Source: an uncultured Oscillospiraceae bacterium (GTDB lineage: Bacteria; Bacillota; Clostridia; Oscillospirales; Acutalibacteraceae). From it: DNA of 64,000 nt. How positions within the stretch are numbered: position 1 is the first letter of the stretch; the number at the start of each line of letters is the position of its first letter. The DNA lies in the NCBI GenBank assembly GCA_900540535.1, contig UQGM01000004.1:21424-85423 (forward strand). Direction: 5' to 3'. Positions 1 to 8,181 of this stretch are shown one piece after another. A program made the translations under genes and the position numbers. The notes beneath the pieces were generated by a model. That model worked only from the letters and a program-made list of their open reading frames with translations. It was not told the origin of the DNA and made no database searches.

Positions 1-2149
1 CGTCGGACACCATGAGGATTATATCGCCCTCACCTAAAACCACTTCCGTCTTTGCAAACTCAACTTCCCTTAAAATTCCAGCAGGTAATGACGGCTTTTC
101 CGTTTTAGCCCCTTTGCCTTTCTTACGCACAAAGGTTGCAGGAGCTCCCGCCTTGAATATCTGCGCTTTTCCCGTAAACAGATCAAGACAGACTATATCG
201 AGAGTTGCAAAGGATTCCTCTTCAGACTTTAAGAGCAGTGCAGAATTCACTATCTTAAGAGAACAGTCAAAGCCGAATCCTGCTTTTATCAGCTTGGAAA
301 GCAGTCCCGACGCCATGTTTCCGTCAATGGCTGCACGTCTGCCTGTTCCCATTCCGTCGCTTATTACCATAATCTCTCTGCCCCTGCCGTCATCGAAGCA
401 GTCATAGGCATCTCCGCAGGGGGAATTTTCACTGCTGGGAAACTGACAGGCTCCTACATCTACCGTATAAACAGCTCTTTCGCTGAAAGTAATAAGCTCA
501 TTTGCTCCCATGAGAGTAACGCTTGGCATTGCAAATTCTCTTGAGCAGGCTTCGGAAAGCTCTTCGGTAAGTCTGCCCACATTTATTTTACCTGCTGTTT
601 TTTTACAGCAGATTTCCACTGTCATACGGTCATAGGGATCAGTAATACAGCAGATGTCCTCCGGCACTATATCATACCTTTCAAGCACACGCCGTGCCCT
701 GAGTGCTGTTTCACGGTCAAATCCCCTCGCCTGCTGAAATTCATCAGAAAGGCTGCTGAGCATATCCGCCACTGCTCCGAACTGGTCTGACACAATCCCC
801 CTTACCTGGGTGACTTTTTTAACGGAAGTAATACCTTCGGTAAACTTTTCATATTCCTCATTCATAGCCTCAGTAAGTGCTGTGCTTCTGATACAACGTC
901 TTGCAAAATGCGCCGGCAGCTTATCACGGGTCAGCTCTTCACCGTTTTGAAGCTCATGAGCCATTTGACCGAAAACATCTATTGTATCGCCGAAATTCTT
1001 ATCCCAGCAGAAAGAGTGCAATCCGCATTTTCTGCAAACGGCATTTTGGACTTTTGAGTAGAGAAGGGTAAGTTCCGGAGTATCAACAGTACTCAGTCCC
1101 TGAGTGATTTTATCAACGCATCTTGATACCTCAGACATGGCTTTTGAGGCAACGTCAAGACGCATGACAAGGGCTCTTCTCATTCCCGTACTTTTCTTTT
1201 TCTCTTCACCTTTTACTGTAAAACGCTTTTTTATGCTTTCGGAAATATTTTTTGGAAGTACCACAAAAATAACAGTAGCTATTGCCGTTTCAACCAAAGT
1301 TGGAAGCGCATTTTCTCCTCCCGTAGCAGCTAAGGTTACAATTCCTCCTGCAAGAACAAAGGCACAGGCTGAGGCAAAGCGTCCGCCCCCTGAAAAAACT
1401 CCGGCGACAACTCCTCCTGCCGCATAGACTCCGCCTATATGTCCGCATCCAGGAATCAGCGACATAACCGCTCCTATTGCCGCACCGGCAATAGCTCCTC
1501 CACGCTCTTCCCAGATTGCAGCAGCAAAAAGTATTATGAGAACGGCAAATATCCTGCCCGGTGATATACTGAAAATCGTAACTCCTGAGGCGCAGGCTAT
1601 AAATATGCTTCCCGTTATGACAAGGCAGCTTTTTTCCGTCCCAGTAAGAGCCTTAATCCCTCTTTCTCCAGTATCAAAGGATTTTTTAAAAAAATATGTG
1701 CTGCCTCCTGCAAGGAGAGATTCACCCAGATACATCACGAGGGCTCCCGCTGAAAATCCGTCCGCAATGCAAACTGCTATTCCGCTGAGAAATGCCGCAC
1801 CAAAAGCACACAGACTAAGAATCAGCGTATCGCTCTTTATATTTTTGCTTTTTCTCACCGAATACGCCGTTATTGTAATTATAGTAAGAGCTGCTATATA
1901 CCGTAAAGGCATGTCCATATCTTTAGTCAAAAGATATCCAGCTCCTGCTCCAACGGCTCCCGAAAGTATGTAATCCACCGGCAGCGCCGCAGTAATGGCA
2001 ATTCCAAAAGGTGAGTAATTCCCGAAAATTCCCGTCTGCGCCATGAGAAAACCACAGCACCCGGAAACCAGATGAAGCAGCACCTCTTTTGCTCCCCTTG
2101 GTACTCCTTTTATATATGCCGACGGCAAAGTTAAAATATTGTTTTTCAC
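1..2149 (-). CDS. spoIIE: stage II sporulation protein E, 3' end outside the window
   Basis: SpoIIE is the membrane PP2C-type serine phosphatase that dephosphorylates SpoIIAA and so activates sigma-F in the forespore. The 716 codons present show a hydrophobic multi-pass N-terminal third beginning VKNNILTLPSAYIKG, a middle region with a cysteine cluster (CRKCGLHSFCW, complement of about 1011-1045), and the phosphatase domain with SDGMGTGRRAAIDGN (about 320-365) and GDIILMVSDG at the window edge (about 2-32). About 80-110 C-terminal residues should lie beyond base 1, going by the usual length near 800. The GTG at 2149 is the most upstream in-frame start that gives the family N-terminus. Its ribosome site is weak. 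The gene is monocistronic here and follows the terminator of the lacI operon. Confidence 0.95.
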   Translation of the reverse strand, partial: MKNNILTLPSAYIKGVPRGAKEVLLHLVSGCCGFLMAQTGIFGNYSPFGIAITAALPVDYILSGAVGAGAGYLLTKDMDMPLRYIAALTIITITAYSVRKSKNIKSDTLILSLCAFGAAFLSGIAVCIADGFSAGALVMYLGESLLAGGSTYFFKKSFDTGERGIKALTGTEKSCLVITGSIFIACASGVTIFSISPGRIFAVLIILFAAAIWEERGGAIAGAAIGAVMSLIPGCGHIGGVYAAGGVVAGVFSGGGRFASACAFVLAGGIVTLAATGGENALPTLVETAIATVIFVVLPKNISESIKKRFTVKGEEKKKSTGMRRALVMRLDVASKAMSEVSRCVDKITQGLSTVDTPELTLLYSKVQNAVCRKCGLHSFCWDKNFGDTIDVFGQMAHELQNGEELTRDKLPAHFARRCIRSTALTEAMNEEYEKFTEGITSVKKVTQVRGIVSDQFGAVADMLSSLSDEFQQARGFDRETALRARRVLERYDIVPEDICCITDPYDRMTVEICCKKTAGKINVGRLTEELSEACSREFAMPSVTLMGANELITFSERAVYTVDVGACQFPSSENSPCGDAYDCFDDGRGREIMVISDGMGTGRRAAIDGNMASGLLSKLIKAGFGFDCSLKIVNSALLLKSEEESFATLDIVCLDLFTGKAQIFKAGAPATFVRKKGKGAKTEKPSLPAGILREVEFAKTEVVLGEGDIILMVSD

Positions 2150-2162
2150 GCTTTAACACCAC

Positions 2163-2220
2163 TTTATAATTGTAAATTAACAGCCTGTCCCGTATTTTTT
2201 AGATCATTTACAATTATAAA
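2163..2220. repeat. perfect 15-bp inverted repeat upstream of spoIIE
   Basis: The arms TTTATAATTGTAAAT (2163-2177) and ATTTACAATTATAAA (2206-2220) are exact reverse complements separated by 28 bases. They lie 14 bases upstream of the spoIIE start. Each arm contains a TATAAT-like core, so they overlap possible -10 elements. They may be operator half-sites or simply a hairpin. No known binding consensus was recognised with confidence. Confidence 0.6.
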
Positions 2221-2273
2221 ACCAGCCTGTGCAAAAGGATGTCATAATGCGCTGTTATTTAGGGTAACATTAT

Positions 2274-2319
2274 AAAAAAAACTGCCGCCTTTTCTCTTAC
2301 TTTGGAGAAAAGACGACGG
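2274..2319 (-). terminator. intrinsic terminator after the lacI-type gene
   Basis: On the minus strand a 15-bp stem (arms 2305-2319 and 2282-2296, with two G-U pairs and one mismatch) encloses an 8-base loop and runs into eight T residues (2274-2281). It separates the nucleoside operon from spoIIE. Confidence 0.8.
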
Positions 2320-2396
2320 ACTGATATATTAACTTAAATGTTTATGTACAACGAAATATGCAAAAAATTTGCATTGAATTTTAAGTTATCTCATTT

Positions 2397-3428
2397 TCAC
2401 ATTTCCCTTACACTGTCTCCTACGACGAGTACCGGTTCGAGATAAATTTCCTGAGCCTTAATACGTTTTTTCTCAATGCGTCCTATCATAACCTCCGCTG
2501 CACGCTGGGCAAGCAGATCGAGATCCATTGTAACCGTTGTAAGTGAAATGTCGAGAAGAAATTCACGAAGAGAGTTATCGTAGCTGACTACGGATATATC
2601 TTTTGGAACGGTAAATTTACGTTCCTTTAAGCCTCGCAGAAAACCCAATGTCATCATATCGTTGCAGATAAGCACTGCTGTGGCTCCGCTTTTAAGCACC
2701 TTTTCAACGGCGTTATAACCGCCCTGTACTCGGTTATCTCCGGGAATCAGATAATCTTTCGGCGGCTCAATTCCCTGTTCTCTCAAAGCGTCCAGATATC
2801 CTGAAAGACGGTTGGCACCGTTTCCACGTTTATCGTCCAGATAAACACAGGCGATTTCTCTGTGGCCTTTTTCAATAAGGTATTTAGCCGCTCTGTATCC
2901 ACCCAATCGGTTATTAAAGCACACATGGTCGCAGGCAAATCCGAAAAATGGTCTGTCCACCATTACATAGGGTACATCCATCTTTTGCAGATGACGGCTG
3001 AGCTCATCTTCATACTGATATGACTCATTGCTGCGGATAAGAAAAACTCCGTCAACGCCTCTTGACTCAAAGCTGCGAAGAAGTTTACAGTCGTTTTCAA
3101 ATACATCATCACTGTTTGCAAACATGAGGAAATATCCACGTTCACGGCAGGCTTCCTCCAACTGACGTGCCAGCTGTGCAAAGAATGTATTCTGAATATC
3201 AGGCACAATAAGACCTATTGTATAGCTTCGCTGTGTAACAAGAGCACGGGCAGTCTGATTTACAACATATTTGCGCTTTGCCGCAATCTCTTTTACACGC
3301 TGTTTGTTTTCCTCCGAAATACGGCAGGGACGGTTATTTAGAATCTGAGAAACCGCTCCCGGAGAAATACCTGCTTCTCTTGCAATATCCTTTATGGTTA
3401 TTTTTTTCTTGCTGAGTTTTTCAGGCAT
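2397..3428 (-). CDS. LacI-family transcriptional regulator
   Basis: A 343-residue repressor. The N-terminal LacI helix-turn-helix (about residues 10-60) includes TIKDIAREAGISPGAVSQIL, followed by a hinge (NQTARALVTQRS) and a periplasmic-binding-protein-like sensor domain (TIGLIVPDIQNTFFAQLARQ). It is the last gene of a run transcribed in the same direction: GNAT, ribokinase, nucleoside hydrolase, permease. By position it should sense a nucleoside or ribose-related ligand and act at the operator at 7402-7419. This ligand assignment is inference; LacI regulators beside ribokinase are often RbsR-like. The gap to the permease is 156 bases and contains two inverted repeats, so the gene may also have its own promoter. 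Confidence 0.9.
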   Translation of the reverse strand: MPEKLSKKKITIKDIAREAGISPGAVSQILNNRPCRISEENKQRVKEIAAKRKYVVNQTARALVTQRSYTIGLIVPDIQNTFFAQLARQLEEACRERGYFLMFANSDDVFENDCKLLRSFESRGVDGVFLIRSNESYQYEDELSRHLQKMDVPYVMVDRPFFGFACDHVCFNNRLGGYRAAKYLIEKGHREIACVYLDDKRGNGANRLSGYLDALREQGIEPPKDYLIPGDNRVQGGYNAVEKVLKSGATAVLICNDMMTLGFLRGLKERKFTVPKDISVVSYDNSLREFLLDISLTTVTMDLDLLAQRAAEVMIGRIEKKRIKAQEIYLEPVLVVGDSVREM

Positions 3429-3466
3429 TCAAATTCCTCCTGCCGGTTTTATCTTTTTTATAATAA

Positions 3467-3541
3467 CATATTCTTTTCATAAATAAAAGAATATGGAGCT
3501 GTACCCATAAAACATTTAATAAGTTTTACAAGTACAGCTCC
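3467..3541. promoter_or_regulatory. two adjacent inverted repeats between permease and lacI genes
   Basis: CATATTCTTTT (3467-3477) pairs exactly with AAAAGAATATG (3485-3495) across a 7-base loop. Directly beside it GGAGCTGTAC (3495-3504) pairs with GTACAGCTCC (3532-3541) across a 27-base loop that itself holds a TAAAAC/GTTTTA pair. No long T run follows either one on the minus strand. They could be a read-through attenuator, an mRNA processing hairpin, or an operator for the regulator gene. Confidence 0.5.
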
Positions 3542-3584
3542 TCTTAGCTATCTATCGCAAATAAGCTTCTACTAAGTCAGATTT

Positions 3585-4997
3585 TTACAGGAACATAATC
3601 ATTGAAAGTACAAACATGAATATTGTACCTGCAACCATGGGAACGGATGTGCGCTTTACAATCTCCAGAGGTTCTTTCTTGATTGTACCGGCGACAATCA
3701 TGATAACTGCCGAAACCGGTGAAACCGCACGGAGAAGGTTTCCTGCAAGACCCATAGGTACGGAAATTGCAAGTACGCTGATGCCGGCTGCTGCTGCAAG
3801 GGGAACCATAAGGGGTACCATTGCGAAGAACAGTGCTGTACCGCTACCGGAAAGGATAACGATAAGAGCAGTAAGAGCAACAAGGATAAGGGGAAGAACA
3901 AAGCCCATTCCGTCGCCCTGTACGCCTGTCATAGCGTTCTGAAGAGCATCAATAAGTCCGATTGACTTAAGTCCGTTTACGAATGTTGTACCTGCAACAA
4001 GAAGTGCAACGATCGGTACTGCACCGCCCATGCCTTTGAAGAAAGCTTCAGTTGACTTAAGGGTTTCTCTGCCGTTACGTGTACGGATAAGCTCACAGAC
4101 AATTGCGATTACAAGTGAGAAGAGAATTGCAACCTCAACGCTGAGTTCGATTTCCACACCGAATGACTGAAGTGCGAATACTGCAATAAGAAGGATAATG
4201 GGAAGAAGGGGAAGAATTGCATATACAGTGCGGAAAAGTTTACCGCCGGGAACTTCCTCAACGTCGGGAAGCTTTGCATCAACTGCACCCTTGGAAACTG
4301 CACGCTTATCCTGGAAGCGCTGCCAGAAGTAGTGAACCACTGCCATGATAATAAGTGTGGGGATAGAAACGATTGCATGATACTTGAATACATAGTCGCT
4401 GGCTGTGAGACCTGCAAACTGTGTTGTGTTAGCAAGCTCAGCGGCAATTGCAACGTTATCACTGCCAAGAGGAGTGGGCATAACAGTAGCAGTTGTAGCT
4501 ATGATTGCGCCTGCTGTAAGAGAGCTCATGCCTGAACGCACCATAATGGGATAGAGAGTTGCAAGTAAGATAACTGCAAGGTTTGATGCGCTGGGGATAA
4601 CAAGTGAAAGTACGTTTCCGAGAAGGAAAACAAGGGGAACAAGGATATAAACTGATTTAATCTTTGCAATGGGGCGTGTTAAAACGCTGACGGTTACGTT
4701 ATTTGCCTTGATCTGGCTCATGTAGGATGAATAACCGCCAAGGATAAGGATAATAAATCCTGCAGAGGTAATTGTAGATTTAAACTGGTCTACAATGGCC
4801 TTTAGGGGATCAAGCAATGCAATACCGCTTGATTCAAAGTCTTTAATGGCGATTCCGTCTCCGAATGCCATTGCGATGTACATCAAAACGATACCTATAA
4901 GGAACAAGGTCATCTTGATATCCATTTTCTTAATGAGCATGAATACGACAACGCAAACTGCCAATATAGCCGCACCATACATTATGATTGGGGACAT
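3585..4997 (-). CDS. DcuC/ion-transporter-superfamily permease, probably nucleoside uptake
   Basis: A 470-residue polytopic membrane protein with about 12 hydrophobic segments and hairpin-loop sequences typical of ion-transporter-superfamily carriers (SLVIPSASNLAVILLATLYP, TVMPTPLGSDNVAIAAELAN, and near the C-terminus PMGLAGNLLRAVSPVSAVIM). The family resemblance is to DcuC-like C4-dicarboxylate permeases. The neighbours are nucleoside hydrolase and ribokinase (65 bases downstream of the hydrolase stop), so a nucleoside is the more likely substrate. That is context inference. The start ATG at 4997 has an AAAGGAATG-type ribosome site just upstream. Confidence 0.75.
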   Translation of the reverse strand: MSPIIMYGAAILAVCVVVFMLIKKMDIKMTLFLIGIVLMYIAMAFGDGIAIKDFESSGIALLDPLKAIVDQFKSTITSAGFIILILGGYSSYMSQIKANNVTVSVLTRPIAKIKSVYILVPLVFLLGNVLSLVIPSASNLAVILLATLYPIMVRSGMSSLTAGAIIATTATVMPTPLGSDNVAIAAELANTTQFAGLTASDYVFKYHAIVSIPTLIIMAVVHYFWQRFQDKRAVSKGAVDAKLPDVEEVPGGKLFRTVYAILPLLPIILLIAVFALQSFGVEIELSVEVAILFSLVIAIVCELIRTRNGRETLKSTEAFFKGMGGAVPIVALLVAGTTFVNGLKSIGLIDALQNAMTGVQGDGMGFVLPLILVALTALIVILSGSGTALFFAMVPLMVPLAAAAGISVLAISVPMGLAGNLLRAVSPVSAVIMIVAGTIKKEPLEIVKRTSVPMVAGTIFMFVLSMIMFL

Positions 4998-5062
4998 ACT
5001 TCACATTCCTTTCATCTTTTTCTTCTTTTTATTCTCGACCCTTTACAGGGTAAAGCACGTAA

Positions 5063-5986
5063 TTAAATGCATTTTTCGACTGATTCAAGGAACCAGCGGC
5101 GGAAAGCTTCTCCATCAATGTCAACGCAGACCTTTGCGTTTGCAGGCTGTTTCATGTAGTTTTTAAGGTCAACTACTGTGCAGCCCTTTGTAAGGCTTCC
5201 TGCAAGCTCAACGTCAACGAAAGTATCAACTGTTTCAAAAAGTGTGGGTGCAAGCAGATATGCTATTGCACAGCTGTCATACATTTTAAGTCCTGTATTG
5301 AAGGAACCGCCTCTGTACTTGCGGAACAGGCAGTGTGCCATCTGACCGACCTGACCGAGATCGGGAAGCTTCTGAGTATCCTCAGGCATTACAAGTGCCT
5401 TGAGTCCTACATCAAGAGTTGCAACTACAATGGGAATACCTGAATCAAATACAATCTTTGCAGCTTCCGGATCAGTAGCGATATTGAACTCGGACATAAC
5501 GCCCTTATTTCCTCTTGTTACGGAACCGCCCATCATTACGATTTCACGGATGTGCTCGCTTACCTCCGGATATACGGAAAGCAGAAGAGCGACATTGGTA
5601 AGAGGTCCGATAGGAACAAGTGTTATTGGCTCCTCACTTGCCATGATAACACGGCGCATTGCGTTTACTGCGTTTTCCTGAAGAAGCAGATCCTCACGGG
5701 GCTCCGGGAAATCAAATCCTTCCATGCCGCTTACTCCGTGAATATCGGAAGCGTCTACAAGGGGTCCGATCAAAGGCTTGCGTGCTCCCATGGCAACAGG
5801 GACATCCTTGCCAAAGAAGCTCAGCAAACGAAGGGCATTGCGGGTAACTTTTTCGATTGATACGTTTCCTGCTACTGTTGTTATCAAACGGACATCAAGT
5901 TCGCCTGAAAACAATGCAATAGCAATTGCAAGCGCATCATCAATACCCGGATCTGTGTCGATAATAATAGGTCTTTTCTTTAACAT
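5063..5986 (-). CDS. inosine-uridine preferring nucleoside hydrolase family protein
   Basis: Cleaves the N-glycosidic bond of ribonucleosides to give ribose and free base. At 307 residues it is the normal family length. The calcium and ribose-binding N-terminal motif DTDPGIDDALAI (about residues 9-20) is intact, as are GPLTNVALLL and the later FDSGIPIVVATLDVG region. The start lies 2 bases after the ribokinase stop, so the two are translationally close. The ribose it releases is the substrate of the kinase encoded just upstream. The exact nucleoside preference cannot be read from the sequence. Confidence 0.93.
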   Translation of the reverse strand: MLKKRPIIIDTDPGIDDALAIAIALFSGELDVRLITTVAGNVSIEKVTRNALRLLSFFGKDVPVAMGARKPLIGPLVDASDIHGVSGMEGFDFPEPREDLLLQENAVNAMRRVIMASEEPITLVPIGPLTNVALLLSVYPEVSEHIREIVMMGGSVTRGNKGVMSEFNIATDPEAAKIVFDSGIPIVVATLDVGLKALVMPEDTQKLPDLGQVGQMAHCLFRKYRGGSFNTGLKMYDSCAIAYLLAPTLFETVDTFVDVELAGSLTKGCTVVDLKNYMKQPANAKVCVDIDGEAFRRWFLESVEKCI

Positions 5987-5988
5987 AT

Positions 5989-6912
5989 TTAGTCCTCCTT
6001 GAAAAATTCTTCTATTTCGTTTCTATATGGGATGGACTGCTGCGCCCCATACTTCATTATTGTCAAAGCAGATGCCTTTGTAGCATATTTTATGCTTTCC
6101 TCGAGGTCTTTTCCCTCACAAAGCTCTGCTGCCAAAGCTCCGATAAAGGTATCGCCTGCCGCTGTTGTATCAACAACATTTACCTTGCGGGCAAGTGTGC
6201 GGAATTCCTCTTTCTTCTCTGTGCGGCAAATGCTGCCTGCTGCTCCCAAAGTGATGATAACAGATTTTGTACCGAGAGTCTGAATTGCATCAAGAGCTCT
6301 GCGGCAAGCTGCCTCATCACCGGGGAATATTCCCGTCAGGAACTCACATTCCGACTGGTTGAGAATAAGAAGATCAATGTACTTGAACACTTCCGGGGGA
6401 ATCTCTTTTGCCGGTGCAGGATTGAATATGGTGTACATTCCCATATTGTGAGCCTCGCAAAGAGCTGCAAAAGTGGTATCCTTACGACATTCAAACTGGG
6501 TGACAAATATATCCCCTGCGCTTCCTGTCTTGTGGAGAATAATTCCCACATCTTCAGGCGTCATAACGTGATTGGCTCCTGCACTGAGGATTATACGGTT
6601 ATCTCCGTCATATCTGGTAATAAGTGCAATTCCCGTCTGAGCCTTTTCGCTCATGCGTACTTCGCTGCACCCTACACCGTATTCTTCAAGGGCTTCAACC
6701 ATCTGCATACCGAAAGCATCCTGTCCTACACAGGCTATCATCTCTGTATGTGCACCGGACTTCGCAGCTGCAACAGCCTGATTGCCGCCCTTTCCGCCTG
6801 CATTGCACAAAAGATCCGAACCCTGAACTGTCTCACCGCCCTGAGGTAATCGCTCACATTCTATGGTCAGATCCATATTCAAGCTTCCGAAGGTAAGTAC
6901 CTTTTTTGCCAT
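5989..6912 (-). CDS. rbsK: ribokinase (PfkB family)
   Basis: Phosphorylates ribose at the 5 position for entry into the pentose phosphate pathway. The 307 residues start SLNMDLTIECERLPQGGETV and include the substrate motif NAGGKGGNQAVAAAKSGA (about 37-54) and the PfkB signature with catalytic Asp in DTTAAGDTFIGALAAEL (about 246-262). It sits between a GNAT gene (38-base gap) and nucleoside hydrolase (2-base gap), which fits ribose salvage from nucleosides. A generic PfkB sugar kinase is possible, but the motifs and context favour ribokinase. Confidence 0.9.
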   Translation of the reverse strand: MAKKVLTFGSLNMDLTIECERLPQGGETVQGSDLLCNAGGKGGNQAVAAAKSGAHTEMIACVGQDAFGMQMVEALEEYGVGCSEVRMSEKAQTGIALITRYDGDNRIILSAGANHVMTPEDVGIILHKTGSAGDIFVTQFECRKDTTFAALCEAHNMGMYTIFNPAPAKEIPPEVFKYIDLLILNQSECEFLTGIFPGDEAACRRALDAIQTLGTKSVIITLGAAGSICRTEKKEEFRTLARKVNVVDTTAAGDTFIGALAAELCEGKDLEESIKYATKASALTIMKYGAQQSIPYRNEIEEFFKED

Positions 6913-6950
6913 AATACGTTCCTCATTTCTGAAAAATTTTTAACCGTCTA

Positions 6951-7379
6951 TTACGGCTGAGTGTTTTTACTGTTAATATAACAGGTCATCCCGCTGCCCT
7001 CATGTCCGCAGGGACGAACATGAAATCCGAATTGCTCATAAAAGCCTTCTTTACCCGGCGTGGACATTAATCCTACATATGCATTGGCTGCTCCTGCACG
7101 CTGTACATATGCCATAATTTTTTCCATTATCAGCTTTCCTATTCCTTTACCCTGAAAATCAGGATGCACGGAAACATCTTTAATGAAAAAAGCAACTCTT
7201 CCGTCTCCGATTACTCGGGCTATTCCAACTGGTTTATCGTCATCCCAAACCACAACGGAAAACAGTGTGCCGCCAAGTGCGATTTCGGCATCCTCACGTT
7301 TATAGGGCTGCATTCCTGCATGGGCACGGAGCTCTGTATATATTTCAGCATTAAGTCCGTTTTCTTCTATCCGCAGCAA
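6951..7379 (-). CDS. GNAT-family N-acetyltransferase, first gene of the nucleoside operon
   Basis: 142 residues with the acetyl-CoA binding motif A (DVSVHPDFQGKGIGKLIMEK, about residues 69-88, containing Q-G-K-G-I-G) and a C-terminal GFYEQFGF segment typical of GNAT enzymes. The start is TTG at 7379 with GGAAGAAGAG upstream. No in-frame ATG precedes the domain. It is the gene nearest the operon promoter and operator, 38 bases ahead of ribokinase. Its acceptor substrate is unknown. A link to nucleoside metabolism is suggested only by co-transcription. Confidence 0.85.
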   Translation of the reverse strand: MLRIEENGLNAEIYTELRAHAGMQPYKREDAEIALGGTLFSVVVWDDDKPVGIARVIGDGRVAFFIKDVSVHPDFQGKGIGKLIMEKIMAYVQRAGAANAYVGLMSTPGKEGFYEQFGFHVRPCGHEGSGMTCYINSKNTQP

Positions 7380-7401
7380 CTATTTCACTCTTCTTCCAAC
7401 G

Positions 7402-7419
7402 TGCTAAAACGTTTTATCA
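7402..7419. promoter_or_regulatory. LacI-family operator
   Basis: TGCTAAAACGTTTTATCA is a near-perfect palindrome around the central CG (AAAACGTTTT is exact), the standard architecture of LacI/PurR-type operators. It sits 7 bases downstream of the -10 element on the minus strand, where a bound repressor would block initiation. The likely ligand-responsive protein is the regulator at 2397-3428. Confidence 0.85.
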
Positions 7420-7426
7420 TGTGTTT

Positions 7427-7455
7427 ATTGTAATATCCTTTGCTCATCGTGTCAA
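7427..7455 (-). promoter_or_regulatory. sigma-A promoter of the nucleoside operon
   Basis: On the minus strand TTGACA (7455-7450) and TACAAT (7432-7427) are separated by exactly 17 bases. This is an almost consensus promoter directing transcription into the GNAT-rbsK-hydrolase-permease-lacI genes. Confidence 0.85.
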
Positions 7456-7690
7456 TACCGACATTTTACACGTTTTTTAGCATACATTTATGTGCAATAT
7501 GCGAGGAAAATATAGACAATTTTCTTTACTTTTCTTCTTTTTTCTTCGCATTTCTAACATATTTTTATTACAACATTTGTAAAACATGCTGCAATTTCTT
7601 TATTTTTCCACTTTTTTCGAATAAAATTCTCTTTACAGTATTATTTTAGTAAAAATATTTAGCAGTAATTTTATGGCAAGCTTTAGAGGT

Positions 7691-7745
7691 AAAAAAATCC
7701 CCGCAACAAATCTTTGCCTGCTTTGAGACAGATTGTTACGGGGAT
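7691..7745 (-). terminator. intrinsic terminator of a small minus-strand transcript
   Basis: A 16-pair stem (arms 7730-7745 and 7697-7713, with one bulged base and one G-U pair) is followed on the minus strand by seven T residues (7691-7697). The rplL operon already has a terminator at 8094-8122, so this one probably ends a separate transcript from the 7750-8040 interval. Confidence 0.75.
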
Positions 7746-7779
7746 TATATTCTGATTTTTGGCAAATTACGGTTAAATG

Positions 7780-7908
7780 TTGATAAATGAAGATAAACAT
7801 AGTATAGTATAATAAATAAGAAAACAACTTTAGTTGTTCTGCAAAAAGTCAAAATTGTTATTGTGCATTTATAACCGCTTTGTGGTAGGACACAGAGCGG
7901 TTAATTCT
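7780..7908 (+). ncRNA. candidate small plus-strand RNA (possible antisense RNA)
   Basis: TTGATA (7780-7785) and TATAGT (7803-7808) with a 17-base spacer form a plausible plus-strand promoter. About 65-95 bases downstream is a 12-bp hairpin (7873-7884 with 7891-7902, one G-U pair) followed by TTAATTCTTT, which can act as a terminator. The predicted RNA of about 90 nt overlaps the 3' end of the opposite small ORF at 7869-7952. The arrangement is that of type I antitoxin RNAs. Expression is not shown by sequence alone. Confidence 0.4.
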
Positions 7909-7952
7909 TTATGCTCAGGACTCAATAGAGTGAAACATAAAGTGTACTCCAT
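7869..7952 (-). CDS. 27-residue small ORF, possible type I system peptide
   Basis: The minus-strand ATG at 7952 opens a 27-codon frame beginning MEYTLCFTLLSPEHK. It is preceded by AGGGAGG at good distance. A second ATG at 7956 in another frame shares the same ribosome site and gives only 13 codons. The ribosome site can be sequestered by an upstream ACCTC stem (ACCTC-N8-GAGGT), next to a GGCGG/CCGCC hairpin, as is common for tightly controlled toxin mRNAs. The peptide is not the usual hydrophobic toxin type, so function is unknown and the call rests on locus architecture. Confidence 0.35.
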   Translation of the reverse strand: MEYTLCFTLLSPEHKELTALCPTTKRL

Positions 7953-8093
7953 ACATCAAAACCTCCCTTCATTGAGGTGGCGGAACAACCGCCGTTCCCT
8001 TACTACATATATATTTTATCATATCATGTTGTCATTTATAAATTTTGACAAAATCACTTTTTTTACTTAGGAAGCAACATAATATCATAAAAC

Positions 8094-8122
8094 AAAAAAG
8101 AGCTGCCGCAAAACGACAGCTC
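8094..8122 (-). terminator. intrinsic terminator of the rplJL operon
   Basis: On the minus strand GAGCTGTCG (8122-8114) pairs with CGGCAGCTC (8108-8100), one G-U pair, with a short TTTTG loop, and is followed by a T run from 8099 down to 8094. It lies 60 bases past the rplL stop, so transcription ends before any rpoB could be reached. Confidence 0.9.
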
Positions 8123-8181
8123 CTGTTTTGTTCATATGTTTTCCCCTATTGGGGAAGTATGAAAGTCCCGTAATGGCAAAC

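Noticed and set aside
1923..2162. 79-codon minus-strand frame starting at 2162
   Set aside because: It is out of frame with spoIIE and overlaps its N-terminus. The spoIIE frame from the GTG at 2149 shows the family sequence.
7834..8070. Plus-strand 78-codon frame in the 7.4-8.2 kb gap
   Set aside because: No ribosome site. It overlaps the hairpins and the better placed minus-strand small ORF, and its composition is not protein-like.
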